64,000 nucleotides of DNA, taken from Lobosporangium transversale (taxonomy: Eukaryota > Mortierellomycota > Mortierellomycetes > Mortierellales > Mortierellaceae). The number at the start of each line of letters is the position of its first letter. Within the stretch, counting starts at the first letter, position 1. The stretch is from positions 62,001 through 126,000 of the forward strand of contig NW_019028995.1 in NCBI RefSeq assembly GCF_002105155.1. Direction: 5' to 3'. Below are positions 8,466-21,097 of this stretch, in pieces. The translations under genes were made by a program, and so were the position numbers. The notes beneath the pieces were generated by a model. That model was not told where the DNA came from and ran no database searches. It saw only the letters and a program-made list of their open reading frames with translations.

Positions 8466-11023
8466 TCATGATTTCAGGGTCCCTGGCAGCGTTAGTTCAG
8501 GGCCGTCCATTCTAATCTCGTCTACAAAGCTCCAGTCTTCATCATCCAAGAAGTCCAATTGAAGCTGATTCAGTGCAGAAGTTGGCCGCAGTTGAGAAAG
8601 TTGCATCTGCTCTTGCTCCATTAACCGAAGCCTCAATCGATGTTCCTGTTCCAGCAATTCGAGCTGACGCTGTTGTTGTTCTTCAGTTTGCTGCCAATGA
8701 GTTGCTTCGTTTTGATTTTCAGTAAACGAATCTGGTAAGTGAGGTCGATCTACTTGTAAATGATCTTGTCCTTGTTGTCCTTGTCCTTGTTCTCTTCTTG
8801 ATTGTTGTTGGTTCTCTCCTCGAGAGACATGAATATACGTTGATGAGGCCTCGGTGGGCCTTACTTCGGCTTGCGTTGCATCAGGATTCAACTCCATGTT
8901 CAACTCCATGTTCAACTCCATGTTCATATTCATGTTCAGGCTCATGTTCAGATCCGCCAGGAACCCGTCATTTCGATTCATAGCCAGCTCAAATTCAAGC
9001 TCCTCCTTCAGCATTCTTGCATGAGATTCTCCCACAAACTCGCACATATCTCGGAAGCAATCTGAACAATCTACCGTAGGACGTCCACAACCGCAGCCAC
9101 ATATCAAAATACCGTTGTCGCTGAGCAAAGTTGGATGTTGTAGCTTAACTGGCTCCATGCCATTTTGACTCATCATACCCAATCCTTGTCTCAAAGCTTC
9201 TCTTGCGCTGCTGTCTATTATACTTGAGGCAATTTGACTGTTTGCTTCAATAAGGCTCAAGGCTTGGCTCAGGTTGAGCGCATGTTGCGTGCCGGTACTA
9301 GTGTTTATACGGGCTGTATTGGGGTTGCCAGAGCTGCAACATGGACTTTTCCGGTCAGTCGATGCAGGCTGGGTCGAAGTGATATTGCGAGAGTCACTGA
9401 TATTTTTGTAAACAGAGCTACTGCCGACCATGGTATCGTTTGAGTATAGGCCTGATGAGCTGGGTGCTGTGAGAAGAGCATGGTTATTAGGGTAGGCAAG
9501 GCATCCAGGGCAAGCACACATCTCACCGCAGCAACACATGTTGGGCGAAATGGCGCAACCACAGCCGTTGTTTTCTCTTTCATTTGTGCATTCATCGCTC
9601 CTGTTAATAGAAGTGGACTGAAGTGCGACCGACAGTGCTGGTGAAGAAGTAGTAGTCTCAAGAACATTATTACAGCATGACTTTTTTGTGGTTGATGCCG
9701 ACATTTCAGTCGTTAGCATTGACTGCATAGCCATCGAAGGCAGTGAGGCGCTGAAGCCACGAAGGGTTGTGTAGAAAGAAGTAGGATCCTCAGTTGGTAG
9801 AATGTCCATAGACATTGATCTTGTGCCAATGGTGTCCTCATAGGCAGTCAAATCATTATCATCTGCAATTTTTTCGAGTGATTGGTTCACCAGAGTCTGT
9901 GGAAAATACAGGTCTGATGTCGGGAGGTTGTTATAGTGACTGCTATCGCCATTGGAGGAGCTCATATGGTCCGAACAAAGATTTAAATGTGGTTCATTCT
10001 GTTGATCTCCGCCCAAAGTCGAGGGAGCTAAAGGTGAATGGTCGCGACCCGGTAATTCTGTGCCCAACATCGTCGAAAGTTTAACTGGATCGTTATTGGA
10101 TATTTCCATTCCACCAAAAGTGCCATTGAGTCTTGAGTTTGAACTCACACTCCCATCTGGACTCTGTGCCATATGCATCCCTGAGAAAGTCTGGAGATAT
10201 GTCAAAGGGGAATCATCCTTTGGAAGGAGAGCCTTTTCAGATTTTCCAAGATCAAGTAAAGCTGGGCCACGTTGATGTTTTAATTCAGGGTAGCTCTTGA
10301 ATATTGCGTGCCGAGTCGAATTTTTACCGGGTTTTGAAACTACGTGTCCCGCACGGTCTCGACAACAGGTGCAGACTGAACCTTCAAGACACCCACAGTT
10401 GCCTGTATGTTATGTAAAACCATAAATAGAGGTTGTATAAGGGTATATCCATCCATATATTTAATTAGTAGTTTGGGATATGATGAACAATCGCTTTACC
10501 TCCTGTGATACTTAAACCTTCATCTTCCATGGAAGCAGCCCGAGAGGATTCTATAGCAGAGTTACAAGTTACGCCAACAGAGTTAAAGACAAGCTAGTAT
10601 ATATTTTTCGCATAATCTTATATCAAATCCCTATTGTATTTAAGCATACCATCTTCTTTGCCACAAAGGCAACGAACGCTGACTTGCTTTGCCTTGCGTA
10701 GCTCTTTGCAATGGAGGCACTGAGTTGAAGGACGACCTTTCTTTTTAACCTCGTGTAATGGTCGTTCACTATGAAACGAAATAGCTGTTGCTATAAGTGG
10801 CACGTTTAGAGTCTGATCTTGACGACAAATGACTTCTTAATACACTTTTGTTCATACTCATGATTGCATGTTGTTGAACGATGTCCCTTGATGCATGTAG
10901 CACTATGTAAAACAGGGGAAAGACATGCATCTAATTAGGAGGACCATAAAGCGAACAAACATTGCTGTAATAAGGGGTATTAAAGTTTTACCATGCAAAC
11001 TTTTGACCGTTAACGAATACCAT
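8466..11023 (-). CDS. Copper-fist transcription factor (Mac1/Ace1/Cuf1/GRISEA type)
   Basis: Exons are 11023-10992, 10902-10858, 10768-10650, 10550-10500 and 10402-8466, giving 727 residues. The first four small exons join into a textbook copper fist: MVFVNGQKFACATCIKGHR with zinc ligands C11, C14, C23 and H25 at the canonical positions, then KKKGRPSTQC (residues 34-43, the minor-groove KGRP segment) and a further CxxC...CxCG. The long last exon is Ser/Asn-rich with two Cys clusters. One (about residues 360-392) reads C-x-C-x3-C-x-C-x2-C-x6-H, close to the REPI motif of Mac1/Cuf1. The other (about 513-535) starts CGCGCGRP and ends CSDCFRDMC. Such clusters bind Cu(I). There are also Asn/Met/Leu repeats (NMNMELNMELN) and a Gln-rich tail. 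Expected role: copper-dependent control of copper uptake or detoxification genes in the nucleus. Confidence 0.92.
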
Positions 11024-11701
11024 GACTAAGGACCGTTATAAGGAAAACAATTAGATGGAAGGAAAAGAGAAAGCTGAGGATTATGCTGAATCAATGACAG
11101 TAATCAAGTTGTATGTGTGGGCAATGCAGATGTTTGTTGAAAAAAAGCAGACGCTTGGGTACCAAGAGCTAATGAATCAGCATCGGCGAAGGATCAGAAG
11201 AAGGAAGAGGATTGTTCGCACGTAATTGGTTACAAATGTTTTGGATGACTAATAAAGTAGCAAAAGGTTGATGGAATAAATATGCATGCAAGTGGATGGT
11301 GCTGATTTGCAAAAGAATAAAACAAAATAAACATTTGACCAGAAAAACCTCGATCAAGTTACTTTGGATATAAGCTACTAGTGCCAGTACTCGTGGCGAT
11401 AGTGCTGTAAAAAAGTTATAGTAGATGGAACACAGGGCTCATAATATTCATAGTTGGAACATGGTGTGGGCGCAATAAAATGATGGCATATGGGGCTGTG
11501 CGCAGCCAATGGATGAATCATCATTCTTCCCAGGATAAAGGCCTGAGACTAGAGGTAAAACCCATGGCTGTCTCAAGTTACAAATGCTGTTTTTAATGTA
11601 CAGTGACGTATTTGGCCCGATTTCTTTTTGTTTCCAACCTCAACCACATTCTTTCTCTCTCTCTCTTTCCCTACCATATCCCTTTCCTACAAATACTAGA
11701 C
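11024..11701. other. Divergent promoter region, copper-fist gene / Ran gene
   Basis: 678 bp shared upstream region between two head-to-head genes. A CT-rich stretch (11651-11685) directly precedes the Ran start, a common feature of highly expressed fungal genes. No further gene seen. Confidence 0.55.
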
Positions 11702-13103
11702 ATGGCTGAGACTCCTACTTTTAAGCTCGTCCTCGGTAAATAATTATTCAATCTTCGTTTTTATTCTAGGATCAAGGAAATCAGTTTTTAAGCAGAACGA
11801 GCATTGCTTCTTTAACTGTCGGATCCAACTTAACCACATTCTGATTTTTATTTTCTATTTGTTATGACTCTTTGTTAGTTGGTGATGGCGGTACGGGAAA
11901 GACTACCTTCGTTAAGCGCCATTTGACTGGCGAATTTGAGAAGAAGTACATCGGTAAAGACTCACTACAATTGTTAACCACTCTTTTCCGCACATTCTCC
12001 ATCTGTGGAATTATTTTGATCGGTCTAAATTACTATTGTTATATTCTGCTGGATGACGCGATATTGGCAGAATTAGCAGGAATTCACCGTTTACTCAGTT
12101 ACAGCGCATTAATACATAAAAGCTGGTCATCACTTTGGAATTTCAAGAGTATCCCTCAATATTGCATGTCTTTTTTATCTTTTATTATGGTCTGTTTGTT
12201 CCCATTTAAGCTGCTGCTACACCATATAGCAGCTTAAACGATTGGATCTTCATGATATTTGTATCACAGTCAACACAGATCACGATATTTATCGACAGTG
12301 TTCCAATGTTTAACATGGCATTTGCTGAACCGTCAGTCTTTCCATTCAGCAGCCAATGTCAATATATGTCGTCGAAACCAGTTCAGTTTTTTTGTGTAAA
12401 GGAAACAGAACTTGGTGCTAATATGCCTTTTTTGACCTTCTTTTTGAATAGCCACATTGGGTGTCGAGGTCCATCCTTTGAGATTCAGCACTAACTTTGG
12501 TGAGATTATCTTCAACACCTGGGACACTGCTGGACAAGAGAAGTTTGGTGGTCTTCGTGATGGTTACTAGTATGTGATTCATTCATTGAGACGCTACTAT
12601 GTCGTAAGCTTGCCGCGTATATTTAATTGTGACAGTAATGGTAAACTTAACACAGATGCGCGGCGTCAATCTTCTTTCTTTTTTTATGCAGTATCAATGG
12701 ACAATGTGGTATTATCATGTTCGATCTCACCTCCAGAATTACATACAAGAACGTCCCTAACTGGCACCGTGATCTCGTTCGTGTCTGTGAGAACATCCCC
12801 ATTGTTCTCTGCGGTAACAAGGTCGATATCAAGGAGCGCAAGGTCAAGCCCAAAGCTATTGATTTCCACCGCAAGAAGTCTCTTCAGTACTATGATATCT
12901 CGGCCAAGAGCAACTACAACTTTGAGAAGCCTTTCCTCTGGTTGGCTCGTAAGCTTTCCGGTCACCATTCACTGGAGTTTGTAGCCTCCCCTGCTTTGGC
13001 TCCCGCTGAGGTTGCAGTCGATGCTACCCTTATGCAACAGTACAAGCAGGAATTGGACAGTGCTGCACAGATGCCTCTCCCTGAGGAAGACGATGACCTG
13101 TAA
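11702..13103 (+). CDS. RAN: GTP-binding nuclear protein Ran (Gsp1)
   Basis: Exons are 11702-11735, 11879-11953, 12452-12569 and 12692-13103, giving 212 residues (Ran is usually 212-219). This small GTPase drives nuclear import and export and spindle assembly. G1 is [10 protein letters not shown] (built across intron 1), switch I starts [16 protein letters not shown] (built across intron 2), G3 is [11 protein letters not shown]4 is GNKVD and G5 is [12 protein letters not shown]. The C-terminus ends in the acidic EEDDDL-type tail characteristic of Ran. Intron 2 is unusually long for this window (498 nt). The short first exon (11 codons plus one base) is supported by the conserved N-terminus. 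Confidence 0.97.
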
Positions 13104-13351
13104 AAAAATTTAGGCGATTATAGCTATTCTTTTTAACGCTTTTTCCATATCCCTTCATTCGTTTGCGTTCACAAAGTTCTCTTCCTTTCGTATGTTCGCC
13201 AATAAAATGTAGCTTTTTCGACAACTTTGCCCATTATATGGGCCATAAGCCACATTAAAGATTTCTATAGTTTTATTATTCGTATATTTTTGAGAACTAT
13301 TCCTTTATTCTCAATAATAATAATAGTAATAATAATAATAATAAGGTCCGC

Positions 13352-16300
13352 ATGGAGAGAAGGGTCACCCGTCGTTCGAGCACTGTTGCTACAACAACAT
13401 CCACAACGAACGCTTCAGTCACCACAAAATCATCTGCTACAACACGAGGTCGGGTGCGAGGTCGAGGACAGGGCCGCACGCGTGCTAATCGCAAAAATGG
13501 TTCAAAGATATCCCATGAGGCCTTGAGCTCTATTGATGCAGCCGACAATAGCAATAATGAAAACAGCCATGATTATAAGAATGAATCGCAATCCGAGAAA
13601 AATGAATCAGGCCATGTAGATCAGGTCGAGCACGTTGATCACGACTCTAATGGAGCATCACAATTGCAATCTGATCAACCTTTTGTCGCAACGGAGCAAG
13701 ACAGTGCGGATACGCAAACAATAGGCAATATGGCGAATGAAACCATGGACAAACACAGCAACAAGGGTTCGCAGGTTGAATTAGCGGGCTCTGGTAGTCA
13801 AGATGATCAAAGTATTACTAATGGTATCAACATAATTCAGGATCTAAAGCTACCAGGAGATACTAGCGAACCAATGCCTGGAACCGTAAACGAAGCCACT
13901 GTTTCAACTTCGCATGCTAAAGTATTTTTCAGTGAAGAGCATTATAACAAACTTTCGGTTGGCGGCATAGGGAGATTAACTGAGCAGTTTATACAAAAGA
14001 AGCGTCAGTTTCAAGAGATACAACCATCTAGACCCATGCCACACACTGATGTTGAGGGTGACACTTCCACAAAGAAGCAGAGGGCTTCAAAGTGGATAAG
14101 GCCATCAATATCGAACGAAGGCATATTGTATAGCAATACGACTAAGCCAACGGGCTCCACTCTAAAGATAGATAATGGGCCAGATCAAAAGATTACATCT
14201 TCTTCGGAGTTAGTGGCCTCAACCACAGGCAAATTTGACATTATTGATTTGATGGCGTCTGTCTCGTCATACGTTCCTGAGATTGCCTCGGTTTTCCACA
14301 GTACTGATCCAAAACAAGCTAATAGTGAATTTCAACAGCAAAAACCACAGCAACCAGAGCAGCCAGGGCTTTTACAAATGTTGCCTCCTAAGGATCGGTT
14401 TTACCACCCATGTATTTATTCACACGAACACCGTTCGACTTTGACACGCGAGGAACACTGCCGGTACATAATGTATGATAGTATTATCCGTGGATTGCAT
14501 AAGCATGGGGGTGTATTGCAATTAGGATCGGAAGATCGAGAGCTCTGGACTTCTCTACAAGAGAGGGTGAATCAAGAGCGGCAGAGTGTGCGTCAATGGA
14601 ACGCTGAGACCGTGAGGGCCAGGATCGCTAGCTATTCAAATGTGGCTATCCAGGCTGCATTGGAGACAAAGTTCCTACGTGCAAGGAGGAGAGTACTAGA
14701 AGAATATCCTCGACGCTACGACTTTATTCAGTCCATTGGGTTGCGGCTTCCTGGTGTACCTTCAGTGAAGGAGCCTACTTTGAGCAGGAAAAAGGCAAAT
14801 GTGATCGCGCCACCAGGAGGGCTGGACAAACCACAGAGCAATTCAGTAGAAGAACCACACCCTCGCGGGCTTTTGAAGAGGACAGGGAAAGTTTGCCCAG
14901 TTTCTTTAGCAAAGCCAATCTGGCCTACAGATGAGAATGGAGTACCATATGAAAAGTCAATTGATATCAATGGCCGGTATTGGAGTCAGTCTGGAGAGTC
15001 GTCGACTTCCCAAAAAGCATCGAATGGACTGCGGGATAACAGACGCATCCACCTACCAAGCACATCTCCTGCACCATCAGTATCCAAGGATCCAACCATT
15101 AAGCACTTTGTCAAGGAGCAAAATATCCATATTGCATTTGCTGCAAGTGCATTAGTGACACTGGCGGAGACCTTGCCTAGCCTTGCGTCCGAATGGGAGA
15201 TCCCTGTGAAAGTTGTACTCGAGGAAGATCACGAAGGTAGTGGGGAACCTAATAATGTCGTAAGGGCTTTCTGTACCCTTGCAGGGGCAATGGGTCATTC
15301 GTTGATTAATACTGGCAGTGTTTTTTTTTGTAATTAGGAGTGATGCAGAAGCGGGTTTATGTCGACAAGCCATTGATTCGCAAACGGATGTCAGCGTTAG
15401 AGATGACCCAAGCATTTTACAACGGTGCACTTAAAAAGCTTTCTTTGATAGCTACTTCATCAACAGACGCTGCTATTCTTTCATCACCTCTGAAGGAGCA
15501 TATCACACTTCCCTCTTCAACTTCTTCAGAACAGGATCGCAGCGAGAATGCTGGAAAAATAGCTTTAGAGCATGGGCCCACAGTGCCACTGGATCATAGT
15601 GAATCGACGCCTCCTATCTCGTCCCAACAGGCAGACAAAGGATCACTTAAAAACCCTGCTAACGCTGGGGATGCAGAGCAAAATCATTCAAAGATGATGA
15701 CGGGGAGAGAGGATAAAGATGAAAATAAGGATAAAGATGAGGATAAGGATATGAACATGGATATTGATGATGAGGAAGAGGGTGTTTTGGGGAGTCAGGC
15801 TGGTGCAGTTTCTTCCGATGAATATGCCAATGACGGATTTGACTATTCACTTTGGACATTTGGAGATACGAGAATCCTGATCCGAAGCCGCATCCACGGA
15901 TATCTCGATAATACAGTAAGATAGCCCCTGTACACATGTGCACTTTTCCTCCTTTTCTTTGTCATCTTCCTAACATTCTTGTCCATCCATTAATTTGCAG
16001 GCGCCATGTAGGCAGGTAGTCCTTAAATCTATTTTAGATTATGCGCCAGAGATTGGCCTGTCTCTTCCAAGTAAATCAACTATGGCCGGTTGGTGGATGG
16101 CAACATGGATTCGTGATGATCGGCTTGTCGCTCTAGGACGCGTAGATGTTTCTAAAAACCAATTTGTACGGTATATGGACCCAAAGAGCATTGACTCAGC
16201 ACATAGCTCAAATCCAGAGAATCCGTTAGGCGCAACGTTTAGTGACTTGCCTGCGATATCGATTGTGGATGCAAGTACATTGCGCGTGCAAGAGCGTGAA

Positions 16301-16786
16301 ATTCAAGATTGGATTAAGCCTAATATGCGATCAATCCATTATGTCATCGGAAAGTTAATACAACTTAGGCCAGGCCAGTATATCCTGGGACATAAGAGGT
16401 CTGATATTAACGCCAATATCTACAAGGCGGTAGAGGAGGGATTCGATGAGTCTAATCTATCGCATGACTCTATTAAAGAGAATAAGGGGGTCACTAAGGG
16501 AGGAACAGCTGTATCAAAAGGCCAATATGATCTACATGCAGCTCACCAAAGCTCGCCACAGCTATTGAACGAGAATAACACAGACATCAGTGGAGCTGGA
16601 GGAGCAGGGTTAAATGACGACGACCTGCAGCTGCAGTGGGTCGGCACTCCAGACCAAATCCTAGGCACCTTTCCATATGAAGTAGAGCCAGAGCCTGTTC
16701 ACGTTAGTATGCATGACTCACGAAGGGGTCGTGGGAGAGCAGTAGGCAAGCGCAGTCGTGCAAAGAAGAATGGACAGAACAATTAG
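13352..16786 (+). CDS. Little elongation complex subunit 2-like (NARG2/ICE2 C-terminal domain) protein
   Basis: Exons are 13352-15259, 15349-15915 and 16001-16786, giving 1086 residues. The start is 8 bp after an AAT microsatellite. The N-terminal third is low complexity with an Arg/Gly-rich patch (RGRVRGRGQGR). The middle holds a conserved helical part (RFYHPCIYSHEHRSTLTREE). The C-terminal region reads LWTFGDTRILIRSR, then GWWMATWIRDDRLVALGRVD, then IHYVIGKLIQLRPGQYILGH. From memory this order of elements matches the NARG2_C domain of little elongation complex subunit 2, which in animals supports RNA polymerase II transcription of snRNA genes. The last residues are basic (RGRGRAVGKRSRAKK), a likely nuclear signal. 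Intron 1 (15260-15348) was chosen because the only other in-frame option would be a 20 nt intron. The gene ends 209 bp before ELP4, same strand. Confidence 0.62.
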
Positions 16787-16995
16787 TATATACATAATTT
16801 AATTATGCACAGTGGCGCAGTCTGAACGGTGTGACGGTGGGATGAAACAACAAAACCGCGATCACTCTGCCATTCTTACATTCTCATTCATTGCTAATGT
16901 ATCCATCTGGACATTCAAAAGGCAAAATAACAATAATAAAAAAAGCCTGTGAATACATTTACGATTATAAGCGGAGGGTTGTTAATAGCTAAAAT

Positions 16996-17532
16996 ATGAG
17001 CTCTTTCAAGAAGCGTGTGCCGTCAGCTCAAACCAGTCTTCCAGCGGGCTGCCGTCTTTCTGCCTATAATGGACAAGTTCTTATTTCGACTGGGATTCCT
17101 TCGTTAGATGATATTCTTGGGGGAGGACTTCCTTTAGGGACAATCCTCCTGGTCCAAGAGGATCGCCAGACATCCTACGGCCAATTACTACTCAAATATT
17201 TTTTAAGACAAGGAGTCGTGGCTGGCGACAAATGCGTGGTTGTGAGCGGTGATGAGCGTCCAGAGGCAATAATGAGGTCATTGATGGGGATCGCCGGTGA
17301 GGAGAGTTCCTCAAGCCAGGTGCAGCAAGGAGTTGATAGTCGTGATGACAATGAGGCGAAGGGGGACAACCGCAGGGTTAAAAAATCAGGAGCATCTGCT
17401 GAGGATGAAGATGACGAAGATTCAGAGCAAGGAAGACTTAAGATCGCATGGAGATATAGCGGATTAAAAAAGTTTGAAAGCGGGGTTGATGGCCGCTCTC
17501 TGCCAGGTATTTTCACTATTTAGAAATGGGGG

Positions 17533-17565
<33 letters not shown>

Positions 17566-19078
17566 AAATCAACAGCCTAACACTCAAACTATGGAGCAAT
17601 TATTATATTACTAGTCATATCGTCGCGTGTTAACAAAGAGCCATCCTCTTCAGATGGGTCTGTCCCAACGCCAAACCAAATCCCGTTTTGTGAACAGTTT
17701 GATCTCACGACACGCATTTCAGCTAGGGCATTGGAGACCGCCGACACGACGCTGATTGATTCTGGAGATCTATTAAGACATATCAGCGTCAATAACCAGG
17801 AAATAGCAGGGAGTGATCTGGACGATAGTGAAAATGAAAATGAGGATGATAATCCATCAGCTGCCGAAATAGTCAGTAATCAGCCTGATTTGTATCGAAA
17901 TGTGCTTGACAAGATTAGAGAGACAGTCGTCAATGGAGGATTCAGTACTACGCTTGTCAAGGACCCCTTGGCGCCATTGCCAGCGCCTGGAGCTGTCAAT
18001 CTATCCGGGCGACATGTTTGCAGGATTGGAATCAACTCGATTGCATCTCCAAGCTGGAGAAGTAAAACACCACAGGTATATTTAAGCATTCTAAAAAAAA
18101 AAAGAAAAAAAATATAGCCTTCATTTGGCTCATGTATGAAACTAACCATTTCTTTCTTATATGATTCTCCAGGATCTTTACAAGTTTTTGCATGCTTTGC
18201 GTGGCCTTTTACGGTTTAGTTTTGGTGCTGCGGTTATTACGATCCCTGCACATCTGTATGGCACTGTTGATCAGAGACATGCTACGGATGGCTCCACCAC
18301 TTCGCCATACATTCATCGTCTCGAGCAGCTCTGTGATGCTTCTGTTCGGATTGAGTCTTTTGCGGGTGCTTTAACCAATGCATCATCAGCGGCATCGGAT
18401 TATCATGGTCTATTTCATGTACACAAAGTTCCTGTTCTCAATGCTCTAGTTTCTTCCTCCACGAAGCTATCAGTTCTGCTCAATGGCTCTGCTAAGGGCT
18501 CGGGTGGACAAAGTGGAGGGAGTGGACGCAGTGGAGGCTCGAGTAAAGGAGTCAATAACTTGGGATTCAAGGTGCGAAGAAAGCGGTTCACTATTGAGAC
18601 GTTCCATTTGCCCCCCGAAGGCGGTGTGGGACAGAGGAGAACGTCAGCGGAACCATCGTCATCTGCGGGATCGTTATCAGATCGAAAGACAGGATCCAGT
18701 GCTACTTCATCCTCAACACCATCCTCATTTTCTAGGCGAGATGTTGGGGCATCATCCGGATCTCTTAGGAAGCCATTAGGTGGAAGTAATGTCAATAGCA
18801 ACAATAGCGGGAGCAGTAGTAGTAGCAGCAATAATAATAATAATAATACTATTAATGCCCGTGGAAAGGTTGATATACATTCTGTACCAGGAGCAAGCGG
18901 AATGGCACGTAAAATGATGGGGCTTCCTCCGGTTGGGATCCAAGGAGCGGTCACTTCAAGCTGCAGCACAGAAGGACCTGATAGCAGTGGACATCAACAT
19001 GTTCATGGACATGGACACGGCCATGGATCTCTGTCGGGAAAAGTAACAACATCCAATAGTAGTTTACTTGATTTCTAA
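16996..19078 (+). CDS. ELP4: Elongator complex protein 4 (PAXNEB family)
   Basis: Exons are 16996-17506, 17654-18075 and 18173-19078, giving 612 residues. Elp4 belongs to the Elp456 RecA-like hexameric ring of Elongator, which is needed for wobble-uridine modification of tRNA. Recognisable parts are STGIPSLDDILGGGLPLGT near the N-terminus, LLLKYFLRQGV, the IAWRYSGLKKFE segment, PFCEQFDLTTRI, and in the last exon ALRGLLRFSFGAAVITIPAHL. The protein is longer than yeast (456) or human (424) Elp4 because of Ser/Gly/Asn-rich insertions, an in-frame AAT run giving poly-Asn (about 18829-18846) and a His/Gly repeat near the C-terminus (HVHGHGHGHG). Intron 1 carries an A run of about 30 (17533-17562). 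Confidence 0.93.
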
Positions 19079-19152
19079 GAGAAAGGCAGATGAGCAAATG
19101 ATCTGTATTTCCAGTTCAAGCAAGAACCAGCAAGGATTTAACAGATCTTGTG

Positions 19153-19189
<37 letters not shown>

Positions 19190-19910
19190 AATAAAATTTG
19201 AATTATTATACAGACTAACCGTGAGAATAATTTCAACGAGATTGGAGAATGAATGCGGGGATGCGGGGTTAGTTGAGCAAAAAGGCGAGTGGCTTTAACT
19301 TCGGACTCTGTGAATGATGGGAATCAATATGAACACATGTAGTTCTTTGTATGCCAGTGCGTCATTACCCTTGCATCGCCAAGGATACTATCCGAGCCTT
19401 TCTCTTTGAGGTCTTTGGTACATGTATAAATTTTGATCTAGTGGTGATAGATCGGATGCATTGTAAAAGACACGATACATGTAGGAGTGAATCGAGACCC
19501 AGGAGAATAAAGTTCGGATCTGACAACCGAATAAAACCAACCACTGTAAAAAAAAAAATTGAAAATTGAGATATTGTATTATAAGAAAAGTGATTTTTGA
19601 TACTGCTCTTCTTCCTGTTTGTTTGTGTGTATGAGGTGCGAGATGAGTAAGAGATTTACATTTTCAATTTTCAATAATTAGATCACCAAGAGGCTGTTGG
19701 GTGTATATGGTGTGTGAGAGGAATAATTTTTTAATCTTCTGCCCCTCATTTTTTGAGGTCCCGAAATATCATTCTAGCTTTTTTTTTTTTTTTTTTTTTT
19801 TACTGGTATGATATTGATGGTATGATTTAACTCGTCAGTTTTTTTCTCCTCCACTTCTTTATCCTCTCCACTCTCTTTTCTCTCACGCACAACATAATCT
19901 AACAGACACA
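19079..19910. other. Intergenic ELP4-BIO2, no gene recognised
   Basis: Holds an A run of about 31 (19154-19184), a T run of 22 (19779-19800), two TACATGTA octamers (19419-19426 and 19476-19483) and a pyrimidine-rich leader before the biotin synthase start. Confidence 0.5.
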
Positions 19911-20240
19911 ATGTCATTTGTCTCATTACGCTCCTTGTCCTCTAGAGCCATCAAGATCTCTTCTGCAAAGAATGCTGCCCTTCAGCTGAGTCGCGCTTCT
20001 TACACCGTTGCTTCTACACCTACTAAATTCGCAACGATTGACGAGAGTCCCAGGGCTCAGAAGCAGATGGTCTATGGACGCGAACTTTCTGCTGCTGCGA
20101 TGAATGCTCATGGCGAATTACGTTATGATTGGAAGAAGGAAGAGATTGAAGCCATTTACCATTCACCCATTATGGAATTGCTTTATCATGGAGTAAGTTA
20201 CCGAAACAAGCTCTACTTCGGTATTATTCAATTGATACTT

Positions 20241-20275
<35 letters not shown>

Positions 20276-21064
20276 TCACTTCAAAGTGTGTATAGAAAGC
20301 CGAACCGTCAAATACTGCGACCCTGTCTTTTCCTTTTTTATATCTTCTTTTATTTTTTTATACTTTGCATCCATTCTTCCTAAGGGAAGATCTGGGGAAG
20401 ATATTTAATTTCCTCTCTTGGGAGCAGAGAAAAAAGATTTGTGCTTACGCGTTTCACGCGATTAAGGAGAGAGCAGAGCATACTGAGGATCAGTCACCCT
20501 ACATTTTTTTATCAATTGCCCCATCAAATATCAATTTTGACGGGGTTTTTTTTCTGATCTATAACTTCACATATGCTTCCGATTCTCCCGTCAAACCTAT
20601 TGCTATCGATTCTATCAACACTCTGCCTCGGATTTGGCCACTGCTACTTGTCTCATTATCTATTTATATATGATATGACATTCTAAAGAAAGAATTGTAC
20701 ATACTAACATGTTTGTCTCAATGATACAATTCCAACATTTGTGTGTAGGCTAATGTCCATCGCCTACACTTTGATCCCTTGGCTGTGCAGCAATGCACTC
20801 TTTTGAGTATCAAGACAGGAGGATGCAGCGAGGATTGCAAGTACTGCCCACAGTCTTCAAGCTACTCTACCTCTGTCAAGGCTCAAAAGATGCTTGACAC
20901 GGACGAAGTCCTCAAGGCCGCCCGTGCTGCCAAGGCTGCAGGATCAACACGTTTTTGCATGGGCGCTGCTTGGAGAGATTTGGCTGGACGCAAGAGTAAC
21001 TTTAAGAAGATTGTTGGATTTGTCAAGGAGATCAGGTAACAGTATACCCATTAGACTATCTCGT

Positions 21065-21097
<33 letters not shown>

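Noticed and set aside
15318-15337. Short intron (20 nt) at the end of exon 1 of the LEC2-like gene
   Set aside because: It keeps the frame but is too short for a spliceosomal intron; the 89 nt intron 15260-15348 with GTAAGG donor also keeps the frame and is of normal size.
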